Source of the DNA: an uncultured Ectothiorhodospiraceae bacterium
GTDB taxonomy: Bacteria; Pseudomonadota; Gammaproteobacteria; S012-40
Assembly: GCA_945787715.1 (NCBI GenBank)
Contig: CALZJE010000030.1
Location: forward strand, 1-48,224
Length of the DNA: 48,224 bases
Reading direction: 5' to 3'
Shown here: piece after piece, positions 1 through 7,780 of the stretch
How the letters are laid out: every line of letters starts with the position of its first letter
How positions within the stretch are numbered: the first letter of the stretch is position 1
Position numbers and translations under genes: made by a program
Notes under the pieces: model-generated
The model's database searches: none
The model's input: the letters and a program-made list of their open reading frames with translations, nothing else
What the model was told of the DNA's origin: nothing

Positions 1-672
1 TTAATCTCCGGGAAAAGACAGTCATTTTTGCCAATATGATAGAAAAAAATTCTTTTTTTACTCATATTTCAAAGTTATTTAATATTGTCTTAACATAAGC
101 GGATAGATATATCTCATGACGCCTATATATCACATGCGAATTTTACGTGCCGCAAGTATGATTGATAATTCTTCGCTCTATGTATTTTTAAATTAAAGCA
201 CACTTGGCAATAATTTTTTTAAATGGAGTATTATTTTTTTAGGATTACAGCGTACACTGCTTAATCCGAAACTCTTTAAATCACGCTACGACAAGCATTT
301 TCTGATTGAAATATATTCTAACTATCCCAGATCATTACTCACCCTACCCCACATTAATCCGAGCCAATTAGGACTAATTTGTAGAAAAGGGATTCACAAT
401 TTGAGAATTTTCGACCAGCAACAGATTTGTGCTGATTTTACTCTGTAAATGGCCGCATTGTTTAATGCCATCACTTAAATCACGCTTAATTCAAATTTTA
501 GCCATACAGAACCTCATGTATTTCTCACTCTATATCAATATCAATGCTAGTGATTATATATCAAATCAAGTGAGCAAATTTTAAAAGCAACGAGAAGTTA
601 TAAACAAGATTTAGCGAGACCTTATCCATGGAATACTGCCCAATTAAGTTATTCAATTTCAATATCGCTAAG
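1..672. other. Non-coding stretch at the left edge
   Basis: No convincing open reading frame, RNA gene or long repeat is visible. The stretch is very AT-rich with many stops in all frames. It lies downstream of the minus-strand reductase gene, so it is either the 3' flank of that operon or intergenic space before a gene outside the window. Confidence 0.5.
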
Positions 673-1641
673 TTATTTAGCAAATTCAAATGGATCGGCA
701 AGGATATCATTTAGAGCAGCGCCGGCTAGAAATGCTTTACGTTTTGTATTGCTAACCATTTCGGGATGGCCACATAGATAGATTCGCCATTTTTTTAAAT
801 CTTTATGATCGTTTAACGCAAGCTCATTTGCACGGCCTTGTTGTATGTTTTCACTCACATCTTTGGTTAAGCTAGGGGTGTAGTGTACATTTTTATATTT
901 TTTAGTGATCACTGTTAACTCATCAAATAGATAAAGCTTATCGCGACCACTCGCGCCGTGATAAAGATGAATCTCCCCTCTATGCCCCCTATTTAACGCA
1001 TCTCGCAATATTCCGTAAACTGGTGCCAAACCTGAACCGGTAGCTACCAAAAGCATGTTGTTCTCTTCATAACCCTCGGTATAGTAACACTCTCCTAGCG
1101 GTTCACTTATCTTTAACTCTGCACCTACAGAAAGCTCATCGAATATCCAACCGCTCATTATTCCATTCGGAATTTTTTCAATATGAAATTCGAGATAATT
1201 TTCCAAATCAGGAACACTTGCTATTGAATATGAGCGCGTTAAATGTTCATCTTTAAATAAATTAGTAAACTGGCCAGCCCTGTATTCATACGCTTGATCA
1301 GTTGTAAAACGTAATCTCATGATTGAAGGGGAGAGCAGTGTTTTTTCCATCAATACAATCGATGTACCAGGAGTAGCTGCGGCATCAGCATATCCAACTT
1401 CCATATTGTCCTTAGGTACGCAGATACAAGAAAGAAAATAGTTCTGTTGCTGTAAACTCTCTTTTAAACCAGCTTGAGAATTGACAGGTGGAGGACCACC
1501 AACAGAACGCATCATGCAGGTATGACACATTCCGCTTCTACATGATGAAGGAGGCGCACAATTGTTTCTTTCCAAACACTGCAATACAGTTTCATCAGGT
1601 TCACTTACAAAAGTTTGCTGATTAATTCCAATTAACGGCAT
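673..1641 (-). CDS. 2Fe-2S ferredoxin / FAD / NAD(P)H oxidoreductase paired with the truncated haemoglobin
   Basis: This is a 322-residue electron-transfer flavoprotein. Residues 1-80 are a plant-type 2Fe-2S ferredoxin domain with ligands C34, C39, C42 and C72 (CxxxxCxxC...C). An FAD domain follows with the RSYSIAS motif, then an NAD(P)-binding domain with GSGLAP and a C-terminal YLCGHPEM. An upstream in-frame start would overlap the haemoglobin gene. I chose the ATG at 1641 because it is preceded by AAGGAGAG at good spacing and begins directly with the ferredoxin fold. The gene lies about 25 bases after the truncated haemoglobin gene and probably forms an operon with it. The inferred role is to re-reduce the haemoglobin during NO dioxygenation, as the reductase half of flavohaemoglobin Hmp does. 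Members of the family also serve ring-hydroxylating oxygenases or act as CDP-6-deoxyhexose reductases, but no oxygenase gene is nearby. Confidence 0.85.
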   Translation of the reverse strand: MPLIGINQQTFVSEPDETVLQCLERNNCAPPSSCRSGMCHTCMMRSVGGPPPVNSQAGLKESLQQQNYFLSCICVPKDNMEVGYADAAATPGTSIVLMEKTLLSPSIMRLRFTTDQAYEYRAGQFTNLFKDEHLTRSYSIASVPDLENYLEFHIEKIPNGIMSGWIFDELSVGAELKISEPLGECYYTEGYEENNMLLVATGSGLAPVYGILRDALNRGHRGEIHLYHGASGRDKLYLFDELTVITKKYKNVHYTPSLTKDVSENIQQGRANELALNDHKDLKKWRIYLCGHPEMVSNTKRKAFLAGAALNDILADPFEFAK

Positions 1642-1666
1642 CACACTCTCCTTCAGATTTAATAAC

Positions 1667-2035
1667 TTATTTACCGAGTACATCGTTACGTGTAGTTTCT
1701 GCAGTTGCAGCAACTTCACCGATTAAGTCATCCGAAACACCAAGCTCTTTAAGTGTTGCTCCCAAGTTTTCAACAACTGCATCAAAATGCGAATCATTCA
1801 ATCCATCTTTGACCAAATGAGCATGACCATCACGCATATCTTTACCGCTATAGTTATTTGGGCCGCCAAAGGCCATAGTTAGAAATGCTTTTTGTTTACT
1901 AGCTTGAGCATCCATATCAACACCTTCAAAAAATCGAGCAATACGATCATCTGCTAAAACTTTTCGGTAAAAAATGTCCACTGCTGCGTTTACTGCTGCT
2001 TCACCGCCCAGTTTTTCAAACAAAGAAACAGTCAT
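1667..2035 (-). CDS. glbN: Group I truncated haemoglobin
   Basis: This 122-residue 2-on-2 haemoglobin resembles cyanobacterial GlbN. By alignment from memory, Y23 is TyrB10, Q44 is GlnE7, Q48 is GlnE11 and H71 is the proximal HisF8. The Tyr/Gln distal pocket is the arrangement that stabilises bound O2 and supports NO dioxygenation in group I members. The position equivalent to HisE10 of the hexacoordinate Synechocystis protein is K47. The start at 2035 has AGGAG about 8 bases upstream. It is the first gene of a two-gene unit with the reductase and lies divergent from nsrR across a likely NsrR operator. The probable job is converting NO to nitrate; O2 or NO sensing remains possible. Confidence 0.9.
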   Translation of the reverse strand: MTVSLFEKLGGEAAVNAAVDIFYRKVLADDRIARFFEGVDMDAQASKQKAFLTMAFGGPNNYSGKDMRDGHAHLVKDGLNDSHFDAVVENLGATLKELGVSDDLIGEVAATAETTRNDVLGK

Positions 2036-2092
2036 ATTGTTTTCTCCTTGGTATGTATAGCAATTTCAAATTTAGATATTCACATCTTATTA

Positions 2093-2109
2093 ATGTATTT
2101 ACAATACAT
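2093..2109. promoter_or_regulatory. Probable NsrR operator
   Basis: The 17-bp sequence ATGTATTTACAATACAT is a perfect palindrome of ATGTATT arms around TAC. It has the size and sequence of proteobacterial NsrR sites. It lies 58 bases upstream of the haemoglobin start and 177 bases upstream of nsrR, so it most plausibly controls the haemoglobin-reductase pair. Confidence 0.75.
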
Positions 2110-2205
2110 GTTAAATGTGAAAATTCTGTCCGTCAAGTGCTTTTATCAACACAAGCTTTGAAGACTTAATTGCATTAATTACAAGGAAGTGAAGTTAGAC
2201 ATTCA

Positions 2206-2229
2206 ATATATGTTATGCTAAACATATAT
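2206..2229. repeat. Inverted repeat upstream of nsrR
   Basis: Perfect 9-base arms ATATATGTT and AACATATAT are separated by 6 bases. The repeat lies 57 bases upstream of the nsrR start, where an operator would sit. It differs in spacing from the NsrR-type palindrome at 2093, so it may bind another regulator or be part of an AT-rich promoter. The regulator is unknown. Confidence 0.45.
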
Positions 2230-2285
2230 GTGTATTACATCTAAATTGAGAGAAATAATTTTAAAGTACAAATGAGTCTAATTAT

Positions 2286-2762
2286 ATGCAACTAACTCTT
2301 TATACAGACTATTCTCTACGTGTACTGGTCTATTTGAGCCTCCACCAAGATGATTCATCGACAATTTCTGAAATTGCTGATTTTTATCAAATTTCCAGGA
2401 ATCATCTTGTCAAAGTTGTGCATAATTTGTCGTTGAAAAATTATATCAATTCTGCCCGAGGCAAGGGTGGTGGACTAAGACTCGCTCGTCCTCCGATAGA
2501 AATAGATGTAGGCGCGGTAATTAGAGATACTGAGCCTAATTTTGATATTGTAGAGTGCTTTAGTGAAGAACCGAATGCAAAAGTATGCAATATTGAGCCA
2601 ATATGTAAACTAAAGTCCATATTGGGTAAAGCAATGAATAATTTTTTAGATACGCTAGATAACTACACAATTGCTGACATAATTAAGGATATCCCCAAGA
2701 ACGCCTCTCCTGGAAAAGTATATAAAGTCATTAATATTGCAGCGTTAAATAAGAATAACTAA
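2286..2762 (+). CDS. nsrR: NsrR, nitric-oxide-sensing Rrf2-family repressor
   Basis: The 158-residue Rrf2 protein starts MQLTLYTDYSLRVL, as NsrR does, with a winged helix over roughly residues 1-65 (including RGKGGGLRL). C91, C101 and C107 fall where NsrR carries its NO-sensitive Fe-S cluster ligands. The VxC...C-x5-C spacing and the later LDNYTIADI segment are typical of NsrR rather than IscR or RirA. The C-terminal tail is about 15-20 residues longer than in the E. coli protein. Transcription is divergent from the truncated haemoglobin operon. Holo-NsrR is expected to repress that operon until NO damages the cluster. No strong Shine-Dalgarno is visible; the start follows family alignment. 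Confidence 0.93.
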   Translation: MQLTLYTDYSLRVLVYLSLHQDDSSTISEIADFYQISRNHLVKVVHNLSLKNYINSARGKGGGLRLARPPIEIDVGAVIRDTEPNFDIVECFSEEPNAKVCNIEPICKLKSILGKAMNNFLDTLDNYTIADIIKDIPKNASPGKVYKVINIAALNKNN

Positions 2763-3329
2763 ACATCCATTCTTACCTCCTCAGAAAGTGGTTCCAATCT
2801 TCTATTGCTTCAATTTAATCGGTTTTCAACCTACCCTTTTCTTGCTTTCGATCTGCCGTCTAGTTAAATAGCCTAAGTTATTCTGGAAATCTGCGATGCG
2901 CATTGAAAATATCGTCAAAACAATGACGAGCCACAATCAATGACAAAAAAGACGATAGTGAAAAACAACATCAACCTCCGCTCACTTTCTTTTTATTCCC
3001 CAAATTCAAGAATTAAAAACAAAAATCAAATTAATGGAGTTACTTAATCTGGAAAATTCATAACAGAAATAAGCGCGCCAATTAATCACACGAATGAAGA
3101 GCAACAATTATATGTATATGTAAAATACATCACCTGAGTAAAAAACAACTGACCAAAACCTTTATTGAAGCGAAATACTTAAACACTTTCAAGCAACAAA
3201 TTATGCAAATACTAGCACGACTAATACATATAAGGTATTTCAGCAAGTAGACATACAGCATCAATTAATTTTTATTGTAGATACCGTTTTAGCATTACAG
3301 TAATAAGTTGAAAGCTGCTCAAACCTAAA
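2763..3329. other. Long intergenic stretch after nsrR
   Basis: About 570 bases with no supportable gene, between the ends of nsrR and the convergent sulA-like gene. A weak NsrR-like half match (AAAATACAT near 3121-3129) was seen but lacks a good partner arm. I see no clear hairpin terminator. Confidence 0.4.
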
Positions 3330-4019
3330 CTAATTGATAAGTTTCAACTGCACATTAACTCTACGTTGTTGATCAGCAATATTCTTCTCGCAAACTTTTG
3401 GCAGCACAATCTCTGGCTTTGGTTTCTGTTGAATTCCATATTTCTTAGCACATTTTAAAAGAATATTATTTTCTTCAGCTTTTGCTTCAATCGTTAACGC
3501 CACAGAACGAGAATTATGTGACTTGCCTTTTTCATGAATAATAACACCAGCACAATTTCCTTGTTTAACGGACTTTCGCCACTGCGCGAGAAAACGGCTG
3601 GCAAGTTTCTTTGTCCAAAATATTACAATGTCACTTTTACCGTTCTTTAGTGCATTATTCATAGTAATTTTGTCATCAACATCGTTTTTAGGATGGATTA
3701 ACAAAATCCGAGACATGTCAATACCATAATAAGTGAACAATGATTGATCCAAATTAGCCGGTGGTGAAATCATAGTAATCCATCGGTTTTCTAAATTAGC
3801 CTTTGCTAACAATGGAAGTAACAGCTGCAGCCCTGTTTCGTAATGATCACAAACAACTTCACTTAGTTCGCATGTAGGCCAACCACCCTCAGGCAAAAAA
3901 CCATCTAATAACGAGGTACCTGAACTGACAGCATCTGAAGAATATTCAAAATCAAACGTTTGCTGAAGACCGAAGTTTCGTGAAAAATTTTTATCAGAAT
4001 AAATGTTCCAATCACTCAT
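3330..4019 (-). CDS. sulA: SulA/ImuA-family SOS protein, probable cell division inhibitor
   Basis: The 229-residue protein begins with a SGTSLLDGFLPEGGWP segment followed by an ELSEVV strand and a WITMISPP segment, the arrangement shared by SulA, ImuA and degenerate RecA-like folds. It overlaps the lexA stop by 4 bases (ATGA), so the two are cotranscribed and SOS-controlled, as in pseudomonad lexA-sulA. No imuB or dnaE2 lies nearby, which favours SulA (FtsZ inhibition) over ImuA. However, the N-terminal GGWP region is ImuA-like and the protein is longer than most SulA. The role as a damage-induced division inhibitor is inferred from family and context. Confidence 0.7.
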   Translation of the reverse strand: MSDWNIYSDKNFSRNFGLQQTFDFEYSSDAVSSGTSLLDGFLPEGGWPTCELSEVVCDHYETGLQLLLPLLAKANLENRWITMISPPANLDQSLFTYYGIDMSRILLIHPKNDVDDKITMNNALKNGKSDIVIFWTKKLASRFLAQWRKSVKQGNCAGVIIHEKGKSHNSRSVALTIEAKAEENNILLKCAKKYGIQQKPKPEIVLPKVCEKNIADQQRRVNVQLKLIN

Positions 4020-4642
4020 AAAACACCTCCATTTCGAAGAATACCCACGGCAATACCTTCTATTTCCAAGGGTTCGTTTTTTAAATAGACAACAATTGTT
4101 TCAAAATCAGGATTTTCTGGGTGCAGGTAGACTACATCTCGCTTTTTTTCATAACGCTTGACCGTCACCTCATCAGTGAGCCGCGCTACAACAATTTGGC
4201 CTTTACGTACATCAGTTGTTACATGAACAGCCAATAAATCATCTTCAAGAATGCCGGCATCCCGCATACTCATACCACGCACACGTAGAAAATAATCTGC
4301 AGAAGGAGAAAACAGATCAGGATCCATCGGTAATCGATCTTCAATATATTCCTGAGCCAACATGGGCTGACCAGCTGCGACGCGGCCAACGATAGGGATC
4401 CCCTGCTCTTCTTCTGATTGAATTATTTGAATCCCTCGCGAAGAACCAGGCAGAATTGTTATGTAACCTTTGCGCTCTAATGCGCGTAAATGATCTTCTG
4501 CTGCATTAGGGGAGCGAAAGCCAAACGTCTGAGCTATTTCAGCACGTGTCGGCGGAAAGCCAGTAATTTTGATACTCTCTTTTATTTCGCTTAATATCTG
4601 CTCTTGCCGACTTGTCAGCTTATCTCGTATATCCACGTTCAT
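4016..4642 (-). CDS. lexA: LexA, SOS-response repressor
   Basis: This is the self-cleaving repressor of the SOS regulon. Residues 1-70 form the winged helix (TSRQEQIL, PTRAEIAQ, RSPNAAEDHLRALERKGYI). The scissile bond is A90-G91 in GRVAAGQP, the nucleophile is S125 in GMSMRDAG and the general base is K162 in VTVKRYE. Two in-frame GTG codons lie just before the chosen ATG at 4642. The ATG sits 5 bases after an AGGG, but the GTG starts cannot be excluded. Two tandem SOS boxes in the promoter indicate autoregulation. The gene forms an operon with the sulA-like gene. Confidence 0.96.
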   Translation of the reverse strand: MNVDIRDKLTSRQEQILSEIKESIKITGFPPTRAEIAQTFGFRSPNAAEDHLRALERKGYITILPGSSRGIQIIQSEEEQGIPIVGRVAAGQPMLAQEYIEDRLPMDPDLFSPSADYFLRVRGMSMRDAGILEDDLLAVHVTTDVRKGQIVVARLTDEVTVKRYEKKRDVVYLHPENPDFETIVVYLKNEPLEIEGIAVGILRNGGVL

Positions 4643-4649
4643 CACCACC

Positions 4650-4665
4650 CTGTAACGATAACCAG
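4650..4665. promoter_or_regulatory. SOS box 2 (lexA proximal)
   Basis: CTGTAACGATAACCAG fits the LexA pattern CTG-N10-CAG and lies 8 bases upstream of the lexA ATG. It is less palindromic than the neighbouring box, so it is probably the weaker site. Confidence 0.75.
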
Positions 4666-4667
4666 TA

Positions 4668-4683
4668 CTGTTACTATATACAG
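4668..4683. promoter_or_regulatory. SOS box 1 (lexA distal, strong)
   Basis: CTGTTACTATATACAG matches CTG-N10-CAG and, with flanking TA on each side, is close to the gammaproteobacterial consensus. It is centred 18 bp from the second box, so the two LexA dimers would lie side by side on the promoter. It also overlaps an 18-bp palindrome (4679-4696, TACAGTAA arms). Confidence 0.88.
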
Positions 4684-4764
4684 TAATTTTACTGTATTCA
4701 AGGCAATGTATATAAACTTTGTTTAAAACGATAAAAAAAGAGCAAATATCTTACAAGCAGGATC

Positions 4765-5484
4765 CTACGTTGATGAAAAATTAATCACTTTAACCTCATT
4801 ACCCTCAAGTTCCCACTGAAGATTATGTTGATAAAGATACATGGCAAAGCTTGTTTTCTCATACTTGCCTTCATAAAAAGCCGGCCTAGGATCATACGAT
4901 AGCAACTCAGAAACAAGAGACTTTACATCAATACATAAATGTTCAGATGCTATTTCAATTTGTTTAGCTGCATTATCAGAAAAGAAGACTTGATAACATT
5001 TGTCTGGGGGTTGACTAGCGAATCCAGCAATTGCATCGGGAATTGAGTCCGCAAATGGTATATATGGTTTCACATCGAGAACAGGTGTTTCATCCAGTAA
5101 ATCACCACCGGTCAGCTTTAATACGTACCTATCATTAATTTTTTCAACACCCTCGAATTTAACCACAGATTGACCAATTGGATTGGGGCGAAAATTTGAT
5201 CGAGTAGCAAACACGCCAAGCTTTTCTTTTCCACCTAAGCGAGGTGGGCGCACGGTAATCTTGTCGTTTTGACGAATGCTTTGATGGAAGACAAATATTA
5301 TCCATAAATGCGAAAATTGCTCAATGCCGCGAAATATTTCTGACTTTGAGTACTCGGGCTGAAAAATTAGATTTGCTGTCGCTTGTTTTACTAATCCAGG
5401 CTGCCGCGGTATGCCAAATTTTTGCCGGTAACATGACTCAATGAAGCCGATAGGTTTAAACGTAAAGCTCTCATCACTGGGCAT
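4765..5484 (-). CDS. trmO: TrmO, tRNA (t6A37) N6-methyltransferase
   Basis: The 239-residue protein has the TsaA/YaeB fold: PIGFIES at the N-terminus, GIPRQPGLV, FSHLWIIFVFH, then the SAM-binding core VRPPRLGG...GVFATRSNFRPNPIG, and DVKPYIP. The C-terminal DPRPAFYE segment is the YaeB-type tail. TrmO methylates N6-threonylcarbamoyladenosine at position 37 of threonine tRNA to m6t6A. Length is normal for the gamma-type enzyme. It is on the same strand as lexA but about 110 bases upstream of the lexA promoter boxes, so it is a separate unit. Confidence 0.92.
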   Translation of the reverse strand: MPSDESFTFKPIGFIESCYRQKFGIPRQPGLVKQATANLIFQPEYSKSEIFRGIEQFSHLWIIFVFHQSIRQNDKITVRPPRLGGKEKLGVFATRSNFRPNPIGQSVVKFEGVEKINDRYVLKLTGGDLLDETPVLDVKPYIPFADSIPDAIAGFASQPPDKCYQVFFSDNAAKQIEIASEHLCIDVKSLVSELLSYDPRPAFYEGKYEKTSFAMYLYQHNLQWELEGNEVKVINFSST

Positions 5485-5630
5485 GGTTCTATCTCATCTA
5501 AAATGTTCGAAATGGAATCAATATATCAGGGCCAGATGCTCCCAAAAATACCCTCTATCCCACCGTATTGTGAAACATTATGTATCAATAATTATCTGCT
5601 TTAAGTGCTACAGTATTAGTTACGAAATTG

Positions 5631-6089
5631 TTAACGCCTAGCTCGAAAGAATGCTCTCAATTGTTCGGCACACTGCTGCTCTAAAACTCCACCAAAAACT
5701 TCTGCACGATGATTAAGTTTTTCCGACTCCAACAGTGAAAATACACTGCCTGCTGAACCAGATCGAGGGTCATATGCGCCAAAGACAACCCGATTAATGC
5801 GTGCATGAACCATAGCTCCCGCACACATTGGGCAAGGCTCAAGGGTCACATACAATGTTGTATTTCCAGTTACACGATAATTTTGCAGACATTTTGCAGC
5901 GTTACGCAATGCCAGAATTTCAGCGTGTGCGGTAGGATCACTGTGATTGATGGGGGAGTTAAAACCTTCTGCGATCAGCTCGCCATCTTTAACAATAACA
6001 GCACCCACCGGTACTTCGTCCAACTCTTGCGCACGCTCAGCTAAAGACAAAGCGTGTTGCATCCATTTTTCATCTTCGTCTAGCATCAA
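5631..6089 (-). CDS. tadA: TadA, tRNA-specific adenosine deaminase
   Basis: The 152-residue zinc deaminase converts A34 to inosine in the wobble position of arginine tRNA(ACG). The active site is H55-A-E57 and the zinc ligands C86 and C89 in EPCPMCAG. The C-terminal LRAFFRARR helix is typical for tRNA substrate binding. It follows guaA by 9 bases on the same strand, so the two are probably cotranscribed. Confidence 0.95.
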   Translation of the reverse strand: MMLDEDEKWMQHALSLAERAQELDEVPVGAVIVKDGELIAEGFNSPINHSDPTAHAEILALRNAAKCLQNYRVTGNTTLYVTLEPCPMCAGAMVHARINRVVFGAYDPRSGSAGSVFSLLESEKLNHRAEVFGGVLEQQCAEQLRAFFRARR

Positions 6090-6098
6090 AGATATATA

Positions 6099-7676
6099 TT
6101 ATTCCCACTCAATAGTCGCTGGTGGTTTACCGGAGATATCGTATGTTACGCGGGAAATTCCTTCGATTTCATTAATCACTCGGCGAGACACCTCATCAAG
6201 GAAATCGTAAGGTAAACGTGCCCATATTGCTGTCATAAAGTCGATAGTTTCAACAGCACGTAGTGCGATAACATAGTCGTAGCGTCGGCCATCGCCCATC
6301 ACACCCACTGATTTAACTGGAAGGAAAACAGCAAACGCTTGGCTGGTCTTTTGATAAAGGTCGTGTTTATGCAGTTCTTCGATAAAAATATTGTCGGCTA
6401 ATCGCAAGAGGTCAGCAAACTCTTTTTTCACCTCACCTAGAATCCGCACACCCAAGCCTGGTCCAGGGAATGGATGACGGTAAACCATATCGTAAGGCAA
6501 ACCTAACTCAACTCCGAGCTTACGTACTTCATCTTTAAACAACTCTCGTAATGGTTCAACCAACTTCAACTGCATATAGTCTGGTAAACCACCCACGTTG
6601 TGGTGTGATTTAATGACATGTGCTTTACCGGTTTTAGAACCAGCAGATTCAATGACGTCTGGATAAATCGTTCCTTGTGCTAACCACTTTGCGTTAGTGA
6701 GTTTCTTTGATTCTTCTTCAAAGATATCGACAAAAAGATTACCAATAATTTTACGTTTTTTCTCTGGATCAACTTCGCCTTTCAATGCATCAAGAAAACG
6801 TGCTTCTGCATCCACACGAATGACTTTCACACCCATATGTTTCGCGAAGGTACTCATCACCTGATCACCTTCATTTAATCGAAGCAGGCCATTATCAACA
6901 AAGACACAAGTCAGTTTATCGCCGATTGCACGATGTAAAAGTGCGGCGACGACGGACGAATCAACCCCACCAGACAAACCAAGAATAACCTCATCATCAC
7001 CAACCTGTGTCCGGACATTATTAATAGAGTCATCAATAATATTATTCGCCGTCCACAGTGCATTACAGCCACAAATCCCTGTCACAAATCGCTCTAATAT
7101 ACGACCGCCTTGACGAGTATGCGTGACTTCAGGATGAAATTGCACGCCGTAGAAACGTCGATTTTCATCTGCTATACCGGCAATTGGTGCGCTATCAGTG
7201 CTTGCCATGACTTTAAAGCCTTCAGGCAATTCAGTCACTTTATCACCGTGACTCATCCACACATCCAACATACCGTAGCCTTCAGGTGTTGCGTGATCTT
7301 CAATATCTTTTAATAATTGAGTGTGACCACGTGCTCGCACCTGCGCATATCCAAATTCACGTTTGTTTGATGACTCTACTTTTCCACCAAGTTGTGCAGC
7401 CATGGTTTGCATACCATAACAAATACCCAACACGGGAATATTCTGTTCAAAAACAGAACTGGGAGCAACAGGTGCTTCATCACCCGTAACTGACTCAGGA
7501 CCACCAGATAAAATGATTCCCTTTGCATTAAAATCAAGCACGGTTTTATCATCGACATCCCAAGGATAAATTTCACAATAAACGCCGATTTCTCGAATGC
7601 GCCTTGCGATAAGTTGTGTATATTGAGATCCAAAATCAAGAATTAAAATTCGATGAGCGTGAATGTTTTGTTGCAT
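6099..7676 (-). CDS. guaA: GuaA, GMP synthase (glutamine-hydrolysing)
   Basis: The 525-residue enzyme aminates XMP to GMP using glutamine and ATP. It has an N-terminal class I glutaminase domain (nucleophile C86 in GICYGMQ, catalytic His-Glu in FHPEVTHT). An ATP-pyrophosphatase domain follows with the P-loop LSGGVDSS, and then the dimerisation domain ending PPATIEWE. The ATG at 7676 gives the usual [18 protein letters not shown] start. An in-frame GTG 30 bases upstream lies inside a strong hairpin and is less likely. It is downstream of guaB, forming the classic two-step IMP to GMP pair. Confidence 0.97.
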   Translation of the reverse strand: MQQNIHAHRILILDFGSQYTQLIARRIREIGVYCEIYPWDVDDKTVLDFNAKGIILSGGPESVTGDEAPVAPSSVFEQNIPVLGICYGMQTMAAQLGGKVESSNKREFGYAQVRARGHTQLLKDIEDHATPEGYGMLDVWMSHGDKVTELPEGFKVMASTDSAPIAGIADENRRFYGVQFHPEVTHTRQGGRILERFVTGICGCNALWTANNIIDDSINNVRTQVGDDEVILGLSGGVDSSVVAALLHRAIGDKLTCVFVDNGLLRLNEGDQVMSTFAKHMGVKVIRVDAEARFLDALKGEVDPEKKRKIIGNLFVDIFEEESKKLTNAKWLAQGTIYPDVIESAGSKTGKAHVIKSHHNVGGLPDYMQLKLVEPLRELFKDEVRKLGVELGLPYDMVYRHPFPGPGLGVRILGEVKKEFADLLRLADNIFIEELHKHDLYQKTSQAFAVFLPVKSVGVMGDGRRYDYVIALRAVETIDFMTAIWARLPYDFLDEVSRRVINEIEGISRVTYDISGKPPATIEWE

Positions 7677-7697
7677 TGTGAGTCCAGCCTGAATGAA

Positions 7698-7725
7698 AGA
7701 ATCCACACCCGAGGGTGTGGATTCT
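7698..7725 (-). repeat. Strong hairpin between guaB and guaA
   Basis: Two perfectly complementary 13-base arms (AGAATCCACACCC and GGGTGTGGATTCT) flank only 2 bases. The hairpin lies 56 bases after the guaB stop and 22 bases before the guaA ATG. It is not followed by a clean T-run on the minus strand, so it is more likely an intercistronic attenuation or mRNA-stability structure than a full terminator. Confidence 0.7.
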
Positions 7726-7780
7726 GAAAATATAAATTAGTCCGAATAATTCGTAGAATATCCGGGACAGAAAGTTTTTA

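Noticed and set aside
3109-3135. ATGTATATGTAAAATACAT considered as a second NsrR operator
   Set aside because: The arms are only 6 bp with a 7-base spacer, unlike the 17-bp site at 2093, and no gene starts nearby.
3330-4019. Reading the lexA-linked gene as imuA of a mutagenesis cassette
   Set aside because: No imuB or dnaE2 is adjacent, and a lexA-sulA operon is a common arrangement. The ImuA-like N-terminus is noted in the feature entry.
5441-6210. Several plus-strand reading frames antisense to trmO, tadA and guaA
   Set aside because: They lie opposite genes with intact family motifs and have no ribosome binding site or recognisable protein features.
7677-7706. Upstream GTG start for guaA
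   Set aside because: It lies within the intercistronic hairpin and adds ten residues not found in GuaA; the ATG at 7676 matches the family start.
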